Assembly: GCA_012729475.1 (NCBI GenBank)
Contig: JAAYDB010000075.1
Span: forward strand, 1-49,942
Direction: 5' to 3'
Length of the DNA stretch: 49,942 bases
Source of the DNA: Bacteroidota bacterium
GTDB lineage: Bacteria; Bacteroidota; Bacteroidia; Bacteroidales; VadinHA17
This document shows, in pieces, positions 9,562 to 19,125 of this stretch. A program made the position numbers and the translations under genes. The stretch's first letter is position 1. Every line of letters starts with the position of its first letter. The notes beneath the pieces are model-generated. The model was not told the DNA's origin and made no database searches. It saw only the letters and a list, made by a program, of their open reading frames with translations.

Positions 9562-10524
9562 TTAAAAATATCTTGGATTAGCAGCACTCACTTTTGATCC
9601 GAAATCATATCTCAGTATAAACTCTGTGGACCCTTTCGAATAAGAATTCATCCTTCCTGCAGGATAATCGTACGAAAAACCTGCCATCATTTGGGGAGTA
9701 ATCTGAAACTGTAAAAGCCCTACAAACACCTGTCCTGTAATACGGTAAGAACATCCTGCCCACACGATATCAGCAATTATTATGTTACCGTTTATATCAA
9801 ATTGACTGAGTTTCTTCGTTTCCTGCAAAGAATAATTTATCAGCACAGACGGCTTTAACCTGAACAGAGGTGATATATTTATCAGTCCGCCCGCATTGAA
9901 AATAAATTCGTATTCCATGAAATCGTGATAGGCCTGTACATTCCCGTTGCCTGAATTTCTGTAGGATAAAAAAGAAGGAATTGATATTCCTGCAAATAAT
10001 CTGTCATTAAAATAGTAAAGTCCAAATCCCGTATTGGGCAATATATATTTTTTTTCATCTTCAGCAAAGACAGGATCAGGTCTGGATATTCCAAGTAATC
10101 CTGAATAATCGGTATTTGAGATATCTGCTCCGGCTTTTAGTCCAAAAGACAGTTTCCCTCCTGCCATCCTTATATGGTAGGCATAGACTCCAAAAATACT
10201 TGCCGACCTTGTAACTCCATATTGCATAAAACGGGCTTTCATACCAAGAGCCACCCTGTCATTCTTCATGGGTGTATGAAGTGATAATGCCTGTAAGACG
10301 GGAGCTCCTTTAGTTCCCATCCACTGTACCCGGTATGACAATGCTGTGCTTAAAGCACTTCTGGATCCCGCATAAGCCGGATTTATCATCAGTCCGTTAT
10401 GAAGATACTGACTATAGACCGGATATCCTAAGGTGATTCGTGATGAATCATTAAAACCCTGGCCCGACAATACCATTGGAAATAATAACAAAAAAAATGT
10501 CAATATCTTAATGCCCCTGTACAT
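9562..10524 (-). CDS. PorP/SprF family type IX secretion-associated outer-membrane protein
   Basis: A 320-residue predicted outer-membrane beta-barrel. The signal peptide (about 1-22, ending LSGQ) is followed by the family hallmark YSQYLHNGLMINPAYAGSRS and by alternating barrel strands to the terminal aromatic residue (NPRYF). In Flavobacterium johnsoniae SprF is needed to export its partner SprB, and PorP/SprF-like genes often neighbour genes for type-B sorting-domain cargo. That arrangement is seen here, with the large cargo gene 44 bases upstream in the same direction. The PD40-PKD gene follows at once. The core T9SS machinery (gldKLMN, sprA, sprE) is not in this window. The family call is firm; pairing with this cargo is inferred from context. 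Confidence 0.92.
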   Translation of the reverse strand: MYRGIKILTFFLLLFPMVLSGQGFNDSSRITLGYPVYSQYLHNGLMINPAYAGSRSALSTALSYRVQWMGTKGAPVLQALSLHTPMKNDRVALGMKARFMQYGVTRSASIFGVYAYHIRMAGGKLSFGLKAGADISNTDYSGLLGISRPDPVFAEDEKKYILPNTGFGLYYFNDRLFAGISIPSFLSYRNSGNGNVQAYHDFMEYEFIFNAGGLINISPLFRLKPSVLINYSLQETKKLSQFDINGNIIIADIVWAGCSYRITGQVFVGLLQFQITPQMMAGFSYDYPAGRMNSYSKGSTEFILRYDFGSKVSAANPRYF

Positions 10525-10568
10525 TTATCTTTTGTAAGTAATGACGGTATCCAAATCATTCTTTTTTT

Positions 10569-13500
10569 TTATCTCCTTTTCAAAATAATAAACCCGCTAT
10601 TCGGAATTACCGATCCGGTTTTTTCTGAAATTATCTTAAGTAAATAGTAATAGGTGCCTTCAGGCAGTTCTTTCCCCTGTGAACTTCTGCCATCCCAGTT
10701 TTCCCATGTATTGTTGTTTTGATTTGATGTTGAGAATACAATGGTACCGGCTCCGTTAACTATTGTAAGTTCTGCTTTCTGATTAACAGGGTCGAATCCG
10801 GTAATAATAAGTTCATCATTGATATTATCTCCGTTAGGTGAAATAGCTTCCGGAATCACTGAGGAAGTAACTTCAATGTTGACCATATCCTTAAGCTGAC
10901 AAGGCCCATTTGTCACTGTCCACTCATAAGTATTCAGTCCGGTTGATATATTCCGTACATCAGTATCATTCTTTGTGTCATCATCAAAATCTCCTGTTCC
11001 GTTAACGACACTCCATTTCCCCGATTCAAAAGGCTCGACCGGATAGGCATTCAGTTTTACCAGATAATCAAAAGACATGAATGCTGAATCGGCTCCTGCA
11101 CTTATTGTATCTATACGGTTAAAAAAGGTTATAGTAACTGAATCTTTGCTGACACATTGCCAGTTTCTTTCTTCCCAATAGAATTTATACGATACACTTG
11201 CCGCAGTGAATGATGAATCAATCACTACTGTTGTTGTGGGATCACCGGCTACAGACGATACCACCTGTGGAGGAAAAGACCACAAACCTGTACCCACACT
11301 TGGGACTGCGGCCAGTTGATATTCAGGACCACATACCTGGTCATCAGGTCCTGCGTAAGCAACAGGTACACTGTATACATCAGCCTTTCTGCTACCGCTG
11401 AGTGATGTTGCAACACAACCATTATTATCAGTCAGCGAAACCAGGGAGTAATTAAATACCGTCATACTTCCAGCGGCTACAGGAGACACTGTCAGCACTG
11501 TATCTGAAGCCGTTATATCACTTACAACTTTTACTGTGGAATTCTCATTGTATGTCAGAGTCCATTCCGGGGATCCTGTGAGCCGGACTCTGAGCTTAAC
11601 CTGTCCTCCGCTGCATATAGTGGTATCAGTGACTGTTGTAATCATACCGGTGGGCAGAGGATCAATATCAATAACAAATTCATTGGACATACTGTAACAA
11701 CAACTTTCAGGACCAGATAAGATAATTCTTCGGTACCATCTCTTTGAAGTCAGTGGCGGTGGAGAATAATTCTGTTGATCATTGATACCGGCGGCAGGTG
11801 TCCAGTCAATACCGTCTGTACTTTCTTCCCATATCCATTGCGGAGTGCCGTTGGCACCTCCTGTCAGCCCTGTTCCTGTAAGCGGAGAAGGTATCTGATT
11901 ATAACAGGCCGATGTCTTTGCAGAAGTGATAACATTATTTGTAATTGGTGGCAACACGGTTATTTTTATACTGTTACTTTCAGATGAACAGGTTCCTGAA
12001 ATGACTCTTCTCCTGAACCATGTTGTTACAGTTAGTTCACCGGGCTGATAATCCCTGAGGGTTCCTGATTCGCTTATATCAGTGAATTCATTGTTATCTG
12101 TTGAATAAGACCACTGATATGCATAATCGCCTTCATTATCTGTTCCGCCTGAGGGTATACTTCCCCTGATCATATTGGGAACTGATCCGCTGCATATGGT
12201 TGTGTCGGTAGCTGATCCTGACAAAAGAGCTGCAATATTATTTAATATCGGTTTATGAACATTAACCACAACAATATTACTTATGTCCATACACTTTGAT
12301 GAGCTGACGATTCTTCTGTACCATGTTGAATCAGTGAGTGCAGGAGGCGAATAATCTTTAAGGCTGTTAGAACCTGAAGCTTCTGATTCCCATGTCAATC
12401 CATCATCACTCTGCTCCCATGAATATGAGTATGTCCCGTCACCTCTTGTTGGAACAGTACCTTCAAGAGGAGTAGGTACTGAACCTGAACAGATAGTTTC
12501 ATCAGAGGCAATTTCATTGTTTTGTATGCTGAAATATCTTATCAGTTCTATCGGCAGGCTGGAACTCTTACATACATTGTCAGGGCCGGAATAAACTATT
12601 CTCCTGTAATATCTGTTCTGTAATGATGTAAACTGAGATGTGTCCACGTTGTATGCGGGGTTTGAATTAACACCCGGAGCTGTCTGCCATGATCCGGCAG
12701 CTGTACTATCCTGCCATTCATAGATATAGCTTCCTGATCCTTCTCCTGGTGCTGAAGCACTCAGTACAGGGAAAAGAGAACCCTGACATATAACCGAATC
12801 CGGACGTGCGGTAACATTCCCTGTAATTAACGGGAGCACAGTAACAGTAACTGTAGGGCTGTAACTGATACAGCGGCCTGAAGTAACATATCTTTTATAC
12901 CAGGTGGTAGTTGTGAGGGCTGCCGGGTCATAATCTTCAGAAGCAGACGATCCTGGAGCATTAACAGTCCAGGTAGTGTTATCGGTGTTGGCAAGCCATT
13001 GATACTGATAATAGCCGTTACCATTGGAAGGACCGGAATTAAGCGGGATAAGGCTCAAAGGATCCTGTCCGTAACAGATTGTTGTATCACTGCCTACCAG
13101 ATTGCCTGTAATAGCCTGATGGACTATAACCTTAACAGCTTTACTGATATCAGTAACAGGAGTGGAACCCGCATCTGTGACGACTCTTCTGAACCATGTA
13201 TCCTGTGTAAGCAGGTAACTTTCCGGAGGGGTATAATTGATCTGGTTGTTTACACCCGGCGCTGGGGAAAAACCATCATTTTCAGATGTTGTACTATATT
13301 CCCACAAATATGAATAAGGTGTTGTTCCTCCTATAGGTATTGTGCCGGTAAATCCCGGGAATGGTGTATCAGAACATATTGAATCGACCTGTGTCCCGGT
13401 TATCAGTGATCTGACCGAGTTAAAGAGGAAACCGTTAAGGACAGGGGTAAAATCAGATATAGTATCTCCTGCCTGTCCGGGTTGACCTGTTATACCCAGG

Positions 13501-14810
13501 GCCCGTGTTCCCCCCATTCCTCCTTCTACAGTTAATGATCCGTTTGCCGGAAGAGGAGTATTATTGGTTGTAATAAGACCACCGCCACCACCTCCGCCTT
13601 CGCCAAAAGAAGAAGTGGTATTTCCTCCTTTACCTCCTTTGGAGGATAAAATGATACCTGAAGTAAGAGGATCAACAGAATAACTCTGCAAATACAGACC
13701 TATTGCTCCTCCTCCACCACCGCCTCCGGCTCCGGCATCTCCTGACGCCTCTAAAGAAGGAGAAGCTCCTTCGGCAAGTATGCTGTATCCGTTACCTTTC
13801 AGGGTATCGCATACAAGAATGGCTATTCCGCCTCCGTTACCTCCATCAGTTGCCGTATTCACAGTAAGGTATGTTGAAGATCCTCCTCCTCCTCCCAGTA
13901 ACATACTTTTGAGAGTGGTACCCAGATAAGTACTTTTCACCTGAAGACCTCCAAGGCCTCCGGTAAAATTAAAACCACATTCCTGTTCTTCTTTCCCTCC
14001 CAGGCCTCCGGCTCCGTAATTACCACCACCGCCACCGCCGGAGAATCGTCCGTCACCACCACCTCCACCTGTCAGACTGGGTCCTTTCCCTTTGGCAAAA
14101 AGAGGATATAAGGGGTATATCGAATCTTCAGTTATCCAACCTTGTGAAACAGGGCCTTCTCCTTTAAAACCGGCACTATCGGATAAACCTGAATATGCAT
14201 ACTCATACATACGGTCAGTCTCTGCACAAAGCCCGAGACCCTGAGAAGCTTTGCCTCCTGCAAAACCTTTACCAGTTACGTCAATGTCAGCCTTAAGGGA
14301 GAGAGTATTTCCAATAATAGCAGCCAGGACACCGCCGGTTTTTGATATACTGTCCCATGGCTGACAGCTGAGAGTCGCATCAACTTCGGCATAATTATAC
14401 GAAGGAATCTTTACTATCTGAATATCACCCAGAACACTGAAATCTGAATTGACAATATTGTTTTTAAAAGTAATGGTATTAGTTGCATCATTGACTGATT
14501 CAACTATCAGAAACTCATGCTGGCCCGGCAAACCGTAATTATATTCAATAAACCCGTAAGACACCTCCTCTCTGACCAGGATCCTTACCCCTTTCATCTG
14601 GATCAACAGTACTGTGTCGCCTGCTGAAAACTGTCCAAACTGTGCCTCATCATCAACCTGCACAAGATCAGCACCCATAGAGTTCACTCTGGCATATTTA
14701 TTTACAATACCACTAATCTTCTTCTGTGAAAATACAGTAATACTATATCCTGTTAGTAAAATAAGGCACAGAATAAGAAATCTCAAGTGGTCTGATAGTT
14801 TTCGGGTCAT
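10569..14810 (-). CDS. Large T9SS type-B secreted surface protein with glycine-rich domain and Ig-like repeats
   Basis: From ATG 14810 the protein has 1413 residues (two in-frame TTG codons just upstream are not used here). A signal peptide (about 1-31, ending TVFSQ) is followed by a beta-rich region (32-240). A strongly glycine-rich domain with runs of five to seven Gly lies at about 243-443. Six tandem Ig-like repeats of about 97 residues follow (470-1052), with the shared pattern TICSGSVP, W(E/Q)xSxD, YxPPxLT and WYRR. Three more Ig-like modules come next. The C terminus (about 1317-1413) has the CHU_C / gliding-motility type-B sorting domain, with VIPEAISPNGDNINDELII and a final FIILKRR. 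It should therefore be exported by the T9SS and held at the surface, probably with the downstream PorP/SprF protein. An adhesin role is inferred. Confidence 0.92.
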   Translation of the reverse strand: MTRKLSDHLRFLILCLILLTGYSITVFSQKKISGIVNKYARVNSMGADLVQVDDEAQFGQFSAGDTVLLIQMKGVRILVREEVSYGFIEYNYGLPGQHEFLIVESVNDATNTITFKNNIVNSDFSVLGDIQIVKIPSYNYAEVDATLSCQPWDSISKTGGVLAAIIGNTLSLKADIDVTGKGFAGGKASQGLGLCAETDRMYEYAYSGLSDSAGFKGEGPVSQGWITEDSIYPLYPLFAKGKGPSLTGGGGGDGRFSGGGGGGNYGAGGLGGKEEQECGFNFTGGLGGLQVKSTYLGTTLKSMLLGGGGGSSTYLTVNTATDGGNGGGIAILVCDTLKGNGYSILAEGASPSLEASGDAGAGGGGGGGAIGLYLQSYSVDPLTSGIILSSKGGKGGNTTSSFGEGGGGGGGLITTNNTPLPANGSLTVEGGMGGTRALGITGQPGQAGDTISDFTPVLNGFLFNSVRSLITGTQVDSICSDTPFPGFTGTIPIGGTTPYSYLWEYSTTSENDGFSPAPGVNNQINYTPPESYLLTQDTWFRRVVTDAGSTPVTDISKAVKVIVHQAITGNLVGSDTTICYGQDPLSLIPLNSGPSNGNGYYQYQWLANTDNTTWTVNAPGSSASEDYDPAALTTTTWYKRYVTSGRCISYSPTVTVTVLPLITGNVTARPDSVICQGSLFPVLSASAPGEGSGSYIYEWQDSTAAGSWQTAPGVNSNPAYNVDTSQFTSLQNRYYRRIVYSGPDNVCKSSSLPIELIRYFSIQNNEIASDETICSGSVPTPLEGTVPTRGDGTYSYSWEQSDDGLTWESEASGSNSLKDYSPPALTDSTWYRRIVSSSKCMDISNIVVVNVHKPILNNIAALLSGSATDTTICSGSVPNMIRGSIPSGGTDNEGDYAYQWSYSTDNNEFTDISESGTLRDYQPGELTVTTWFRRRVISGTCSSESNSIKITVLPPITNNVITSAKTSACYNQIPSPLTGTGLTGGANGTPQWIWEESTDGIDWTPAAGINDQQNYSPPPLTSKRWYRRIILSGPESCCYSMSNEFVIDIDPLPTGMITTVTDTTICSGGQVKLRVRLTGSPEWTLTYNENSTVKVVSDITASDTVLTVSPVAAGSMTVFNYSLVSLTDNNGCVATSLSGSRKADVYSVPVAYAGPDDQVCGPEYQLAAVPSVGTGLWSFPPQVVSSVAGDPTTTVVIDSSFTAASVSYKFYWEERNWQCVSKDSVTITFFNRIDTISAGADSAFMSFDYLVKLNAYPVEPFESGKWSVVNGTGDFDDDTKNDTDVRNISTGLNTYEWTVTNGPCQLKDMVNIEVTSSVIPEAISPNGDNINDELIITGFDPVNQKAELTIVNGAGTIVFSTSNQNNNTWENWDGRSSQGKELPEGTYYYLLKIISEKTGSVIPNSGFIILKRR
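11655..13405 (-). repeat. Six tandem Ig-like repeats (about 97 codons each) within the T9SS cargo gene
   Basis: Successive units start with I(T/Q/L)(G/N)N-like residues, contain a conserved Cys in ICSGS or ICYGQ, a central Trp, a WYRR or WFRR motif and a second Cys in SGxC. The DNA copies have diverged, so these are protein-level repeats rather than recent DNA duplications. Confidence 0.85.
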
Positions 14811-14864
14811 CAACAACCTGTAATGAAATGCTAATATACTAATAATTGTTAAAACAAAACTGAA

Positions 14865-17800
14865 TCAGTCTGCCATGTCTTTTCCTGCTTGCCCGACAAC
14901 AGACTTCAACGGAAATTCCACGAAAAAAGTTGTCCCTTCATCAGTCTTTGATTCAAACCATATCTTTCCATTTGCAGCTTCAACATATTTTTTAACAATT
15001 GATAAGCCCAGACCTGTCCCTGATGATTTTGTGGTAAAGTTGGGGGTAAACATTCTTCCTCTAAGATTTTCCGGTATTCCAGACCCATTATCAACAACCG
15101 ACACCCTGACTCGTGTACCTGTAATTTCAGCAGATACACTAACATACCCTTTCCGTCCCTGCGGTATTGCCTGTATGCTGTTTTTTATAAGGTTAGAGAA
15201 AATACCGTTAACCTGTTCTTTGTCGGCATAAATAAGCGCATCATTTTCCGAAGGCCAGTTTAGTATAAATGTTATATTTTCTGTATTACGGAAAAGTTCA
15301 AGAGTGGTGTTAATCTGTTCTTTCAAACTCATTACTACGGGATTTGAGCCGGGCATCTTGGCAAAAGAAGAAAAAGCTGAAGCAATAAGTGAGAGATTAT
15401 CAATATATTCAATCTGGTTTCTGACAAAAATCTGTAGCTTCTCCCCAAAACCGGAAGGATTATCCTTCCACGATTTAAGTAGTTGCTGAACATTCAGCTT
15501 CATTGGAGTAAGAGGGTTTTTTATCTCATGGGCTACCTGCTTGGCCATTTCTCTCCAGGCATATTCACGTTCTGTGGAGGCAAGCTTATGAGTGCTCTCT
15601 TCAAGTTCATCAACCATTCTGTTATATTGTCTGACCATATCTCCTATTTCATCCTTCCCGCTGTAATACAGATGTTCACTCTTTTCTCCAAGTCTCACGG
15701 AAGCGAGCCCTTTACTTAACATTGTAAGTGGTGAAGTGAGAGTTCCGCTGATAATGACGGCAAGTCCCATAGTGATCAGGATAAGAAGTAAAGTGAAATT
15801 TATTATGGCAACAATCAGATTTGATATCTCTGTAGCTAACGCACTCTGCATCCTGAAATAAGGCAGGTTAAGAAATGCCTGTATTCTGTAATCTTCACTG
15901 TATAAAGGCATATAAACCGATATATATTTCATGTTTCCCATCTGTTCTGTCTGGAAGAACTCTGTTCTGGTAAAATCGGAAACATTCCTGAAAGCCGTCA
16001 TATCCATCCTGCGGCTGGTAAGATTACGATAATATATTTCCGGACGGGAGGTGGCTGTAAGAAAACCGTTAAGATTATATATATTAATGTCGGTATTGAA
16101 GATATTTGAAAGATCAACGAGAAGTTCATTAAGTGGCTGACTGGTACCTGAACCGTTAACAGGATAAAGCAACATGTCTTCCGATATTTTGTTTTCCAGT
16201 TCAATATTTATCGAATTGAGCTTTTCTTTAATATTTTCATAGTGTTTCGATCTGTATTCATTTACAGTAAAAAGAGCGACCATTACTCCGATAAGAATGA
16301 ATGAGAACAACAGGATTCCAATGTAAGACAACTGAAGTTTTTGACGGAAATTAAGGCTCAGACTTCTATTTATCGAGGGTCTGTTTACAAGAAGGACAAA
16401 AATATTTCCAAGAAGCAAAAGGAAAGTGAAAAGATAGGCAAATGATATTAAAAGGTTACCTGTATTAAGTGATTGTCTGCTTATTACAACTGTAGTATTG
16501 CCGTTTTTGTATGCAACATGCTTGTATTTTCCCGATTCAAATATCCTGTAATCAGTATTCTCTTCAATATATTCATCATCTGTCTTATTGAAGGCAAAAT
16601 CTCCTGAACTCAATACAACAAGGCCATTTATATATTTGGCGAATGAGTAGTTTTTCAGACCAGAAAAGTCATCGAATTTTTTATCTATAAGAAGCTCTGA
16701 ATATCCGGGCTGAAAGACATTAATGTCGCTGTATAATTCTATAAATAAACCATGTATTGTATTCAGGTCTTTACTGAAATTTAAAACACCTATATAGTAT
16801 GATCTCCCACCAAGATTATCAATAAAATAAAAGTTTGTGCCGGTTAGCCTGTGCCCGTATTTAGCTGTCCGTCCGTTGAAAAAATCGAAGCAATTATCCC
16901 AATCATCTTCTCCGGAACCAATCTTCAATAACTGATTTTCGCGGCAGAGAACAAAATTGATATTATAATTAGCCCAGTAACCTGTAAAATACGCTGAGGT
17001 AAGGTAGTCAGTTATCATATTGACATCATCCTGACTCCGGTTGAAATCTTCAGCAACCATCATGTTATACAGTACTGTATCACTTGTCATCAAAGGCCAC
17101 ATATCCAGCAACAGATGCTCAGCTGAAGGATCATTTTCAGTCGACAGCGAAAGAGCCTGCACCTTTATGTTTTCATTTGTCTTTTTTTCAGAGTTTATTG
17201 CTATTACATACAGTGAATATAATCCAAAGAGAAATGAAAATAATACTGTAGAATTAAAAATATTTATCTTCCTCTTTCCAAGAAACCATCTCAATGATAT
17301 AAGTCCCGTAAACAAAAGAGCTACTATCAGAAATGACACTATGCTACTACCGCAAAAGAAAAGAATAATCAGAAAAGAAGGGATAACAGATATTACAGTT
17401 GTTTTCAGTTTTACATCACCGGTATTCCTGAATACTTTAAGAATGATAAACAGAGGGACTAATAACAAAAGAAAAACAGACACATACCCTATAATACTTA
17501 ATGCGCTTATTTTCAACACCTTATAGGTCTCGAAATTAATATTTGAATCAAGGACCAACTGGGTAAAGATACGATGCATCATACTCAGAAGGAGGGCACC
17601 CAGGATGAATAATACTGCCCTCATAGTACATAATTTTTTCTGACTGTCAGTCTGCTTTACAGGCAGTGGAAAGCAAACATAAAAAATATAGGAAAGAACT
17701 GCGCAAAAAATGCTAAAAAGGAACAGATGTCCCAGTGAGGGGATGATACTGTTAAGTGAAAAAACATATGGTGAAAATAATTCTGTCCGTAAAAAGACCT

Positions 17801-18611
17801 CCGGCACTTTGAAATATAGAACCACCAGATAAATAATTGAAAAGAGCAGAGCAGAAGTCACTAATGCCTTCACTCCTTTCCATGATCTTTGCGGTCTTTT
17901 TGTCTGCGACAACATTAACATAATAATTGAGACCAGTACCATTGCCCATAGGATAAGAGGCACTATTATGAGAAGAGTATTGCTTTTTGTTTCCGGAAAG
18001 TCAAGAGAGAAAAGAAAAACACCTGCATTATTGTACACCTTGTATTCTTCTTCACCCGGATGTACATTCAGCATAACGCTTTCAGGCACCCTGAAATCTT
18101 TCACGAAGCCACTTCTTACAATGTCATTCTCATAACTGTAGACGCTTCTGATCCTTACAAGGCCAATCAGTTCATGATTCCCAGTTTTTATCCTGTCATG
18201 AATAAACCATCCGTTTTGAATGAAAACAACAGGATTATTGAATAATGAATCCCCTGGTAATCCGGGAACATCAAAATCGTTGTCAGACCAATAAACAAGA
18301 TTTTGATCAATATATTCAAGTATTGTTATTCCTTCTCTTGCAGCTAAAGAAGAAATACTCCTGCCTGATATTGGCCCGGGAGTCTCTTCCTGACCAGGAA
18401 CAGGTCGTAACTTTTCGAGACAATCCTTCATTATTCTTTCCTTTTCCTGCAGTTTCCTGTTGAATCTTTTAGTCATCAAACGGTATTCGAAGTCGCTTAA
18501 ATAGAAGGATTCAGCTCCCAATGAAGCCAGAATAAGGAATACTGTAAGTATAAAAAGTAATAATCCGGAGCGTCTCTCTCTGCTCATTGAGTGGATATAA
18601 GTTTTAATCAT
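14865..18611 (-). CDS. Large multi-pass sensor histidine kinase, NtrY-like
   Basis: From ATG 18611 the protein has 1248 residues; an ATG at 18587 is an alternative start. A first membrane helix and an extracytoplasmic loop (about 36-210) lead into roughly seven further helices, a second large loop, two helices, a third loop and a last helix before a HAMP domain. The dimerisation domain carries the phospho-acceptor His1028 in QVAHEIKNPLTPMKLNVQQL. The ATPase domain shows NLIKNSIQAIPQG, DNGSGIP and GTGLGLSIVKKY. The HEIKNPLTP motif and HAMP layout resemble NtrY, but I see no PAS domain. It overlaps the end of rlmH by 8 bases (ATGATTAA), so translation is coupled. No response regulator lies in the window, so its partner is unknown. 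The T9SS cargo gene follows 54 bases on. Confidence 0.93.
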   Translation of the reverse strand: MIKTYIHSMSRERRSGLLLFILTVFLILASLGAESFYLSDFEYRLMTKRFNRKLQEKERIMKDCLEKLRPVPGQEETPGPISGRSISSLAAREGITILEYIDQNLVYWSDNDFDVPGLPGDSLFNNPVVFIQNGWFIHDRIKTGNHELIGLVRIRSVYSYENDIVRSGFVKDFRVPESVMLNVHPGEEEYKVYNNAGVFLFSLDFPETKSNTLLIIVPLILWAMVLVSIIMLMLSQTKRPQRSWKGVKALVTSALLFSIIYLVVLYFKVPEVFLRTELFSPYVFSLNSIIPSLGHLFLFSIFCAVLSYIFYVCFPLPVKQTDSQKKLCTMRAVLFILGALLLSMMHRIFTQLVLDSNINFETYKVLKISALSIIGYVSVFLLLLVPLFIILKVFRNTGDVKLKTTVISVIPSFLIILFFCGSSIVSFLIVALLFTGLISLRWFLGKRKINIFNSTVLFSFLFGLYSLYVIAINSEKKTNENIKVQALSLSTENDPSAEHLLLDMWPLMTSDTVLYNMMVAEDFNRSQDDVNMITDYLTSAYFTGYWANYNINFVLCRENQLLKIGSGEDDWDNCFDFFNGRTAKYGHRLTGTNFYFIDNLGGRSYYIGVLNFSKDLNTIHGLFIELYSDINVFQPGYSELLIDKKFDDFSGLKNYSFAKYINGLVVLSSGDFAFNKTDDEYIEENTDYRIFESGKYKHVAYKNGNTTVVISRQSLNTGNLLISFAYLFTFLLLLGNIFVLLVNRPSINRSLSLNFRQKLQLSYIGILLFSFILIGVMVALFTVNEYRSKHYENIKEKLNSINIELENKISEDMLLYPVNGSGTSQPLNELLVDLSNIFNTDINIYNLNGFLTATSRPEIYYRNLTSRRMDMTAFRNVSDFTRTEFFQTEQMGNMKYISVYMPLYSEDYRIQAFLNLPYFRMQSALATEISNLIVAIINFTLLLILITMGLAVIISGTLTSPLTMLSKGLASVRLGEKSEHLYYSGKDEIGDMVRQYNRMVDELEESTHKLASTEREYAWREMAKQVAHEIKNPLTPMKLNVQQLLKSWKDNPSGFGEKLQIFVRNQIEYIDNLSLIASAFSSFAKMPGSNPVVMSLKEQINTTLELFRNTENITFILNWPSENDALIYADKEQVNGIFSNLIKNSIQAIPQGRKGYVSVSAEITGTRVRVSVVDNGSGIPENLRGRMFTPNFTTKSSGTGLGLSIVKKYVEAANGKIWFESKTDEGTTFFVEFPLKSVVGQAGKDMAD

Positions 18612-19077
18612 GGTGATAGGGTTCACCCTTAATGATTGTAAATGCCCTGTAAAGTTGTTCAGCAAACAATAACCGTACCATCTGGTGCGAAAAAGTCATC
18701 TTGGACAGAGATAATTTCATATCAGAGATCTTATAGACATCTCCCGAAAAACCCCAGGGACCACCGATAACAAATAAAATCCTTCTGGTCTGATACATCA
18801 TCTGCCTTTCCAGCCATCCTGCAAATTCACTAGTATTCATTTGTGCACCTGCTTCATCAAGCAGAACAATATAGTCATTCTTTCCGGCTGATTCAATTAT
18901 CTTTTTCCCTTCTTTGTCCTTTTGCTCCACTAACGGCATATTCCTGTTATTCCTTATTGCCGGAATAGTGATTATCTCAAAAGCCGTATATCTTTTAATT
19001 CTTTGTGAATATGTATCTACGCCTGAAACAATATACTGTTCTGTTGTCTTACCTGTTTGCAATAATGCAATTTTCAT
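18604..19077 (-). CDS. rlmH: 23S rRNA (pseudouridine1915-N3)-methyltransferase RlmH
   Basis: RlmH methylates pseudouridine 1915 in helix 69 of 23S rRNA using S-adenosylmethionine, acting on assembled 70S ribosomes. The 157 residues match the usual SPOUT-fold length. The SAM-binding knot is visible as LFVIGGPWGFSGDVY, followed by LSLSKMTFSHQMVRLLFAEQ and the hallmark C terminus GEPYHHD. A full consensus promoter lies upstream (19126-19156). Its last 8 bases overlap the histidine kinase start, so rlmH appears to be the first gene of a transcript that may reach the envelope genes. In many Bacteroidetes rlmH neighbours DUF4783-nadC; here the two units are divergent. Confidence 0.96.
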   Translation of the reverse strand: MKIALLQTGKTTEQYIVSGVDTYSQRIKRYTAFEIITIPAIRNNRNMPLVEQKDKEGKKIIESAGKNDYIVLLDEAGAQMNTSEFAGWLERQMMYQTRRILFVIGGPWGFSGDVYKISDMKLSLSKMTFSHQMVRLLFAEQLYRAFTIIKGEPYHHD

Positions 19078-19125
19078 AAATTATGGCGCGACTTTTGTAA
19101 GTACTTTTATGCTTATACATATCTG

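Noticed and set aside
13560-14090. CCACCGCC/CCTCCTCC-rich tracts that look like a DNA simple repeat
   Set aside because: They are the complement of glycine codons (GGN runs) in an intact reading frame, so the signal is protein composition, not a DNA repeat array.
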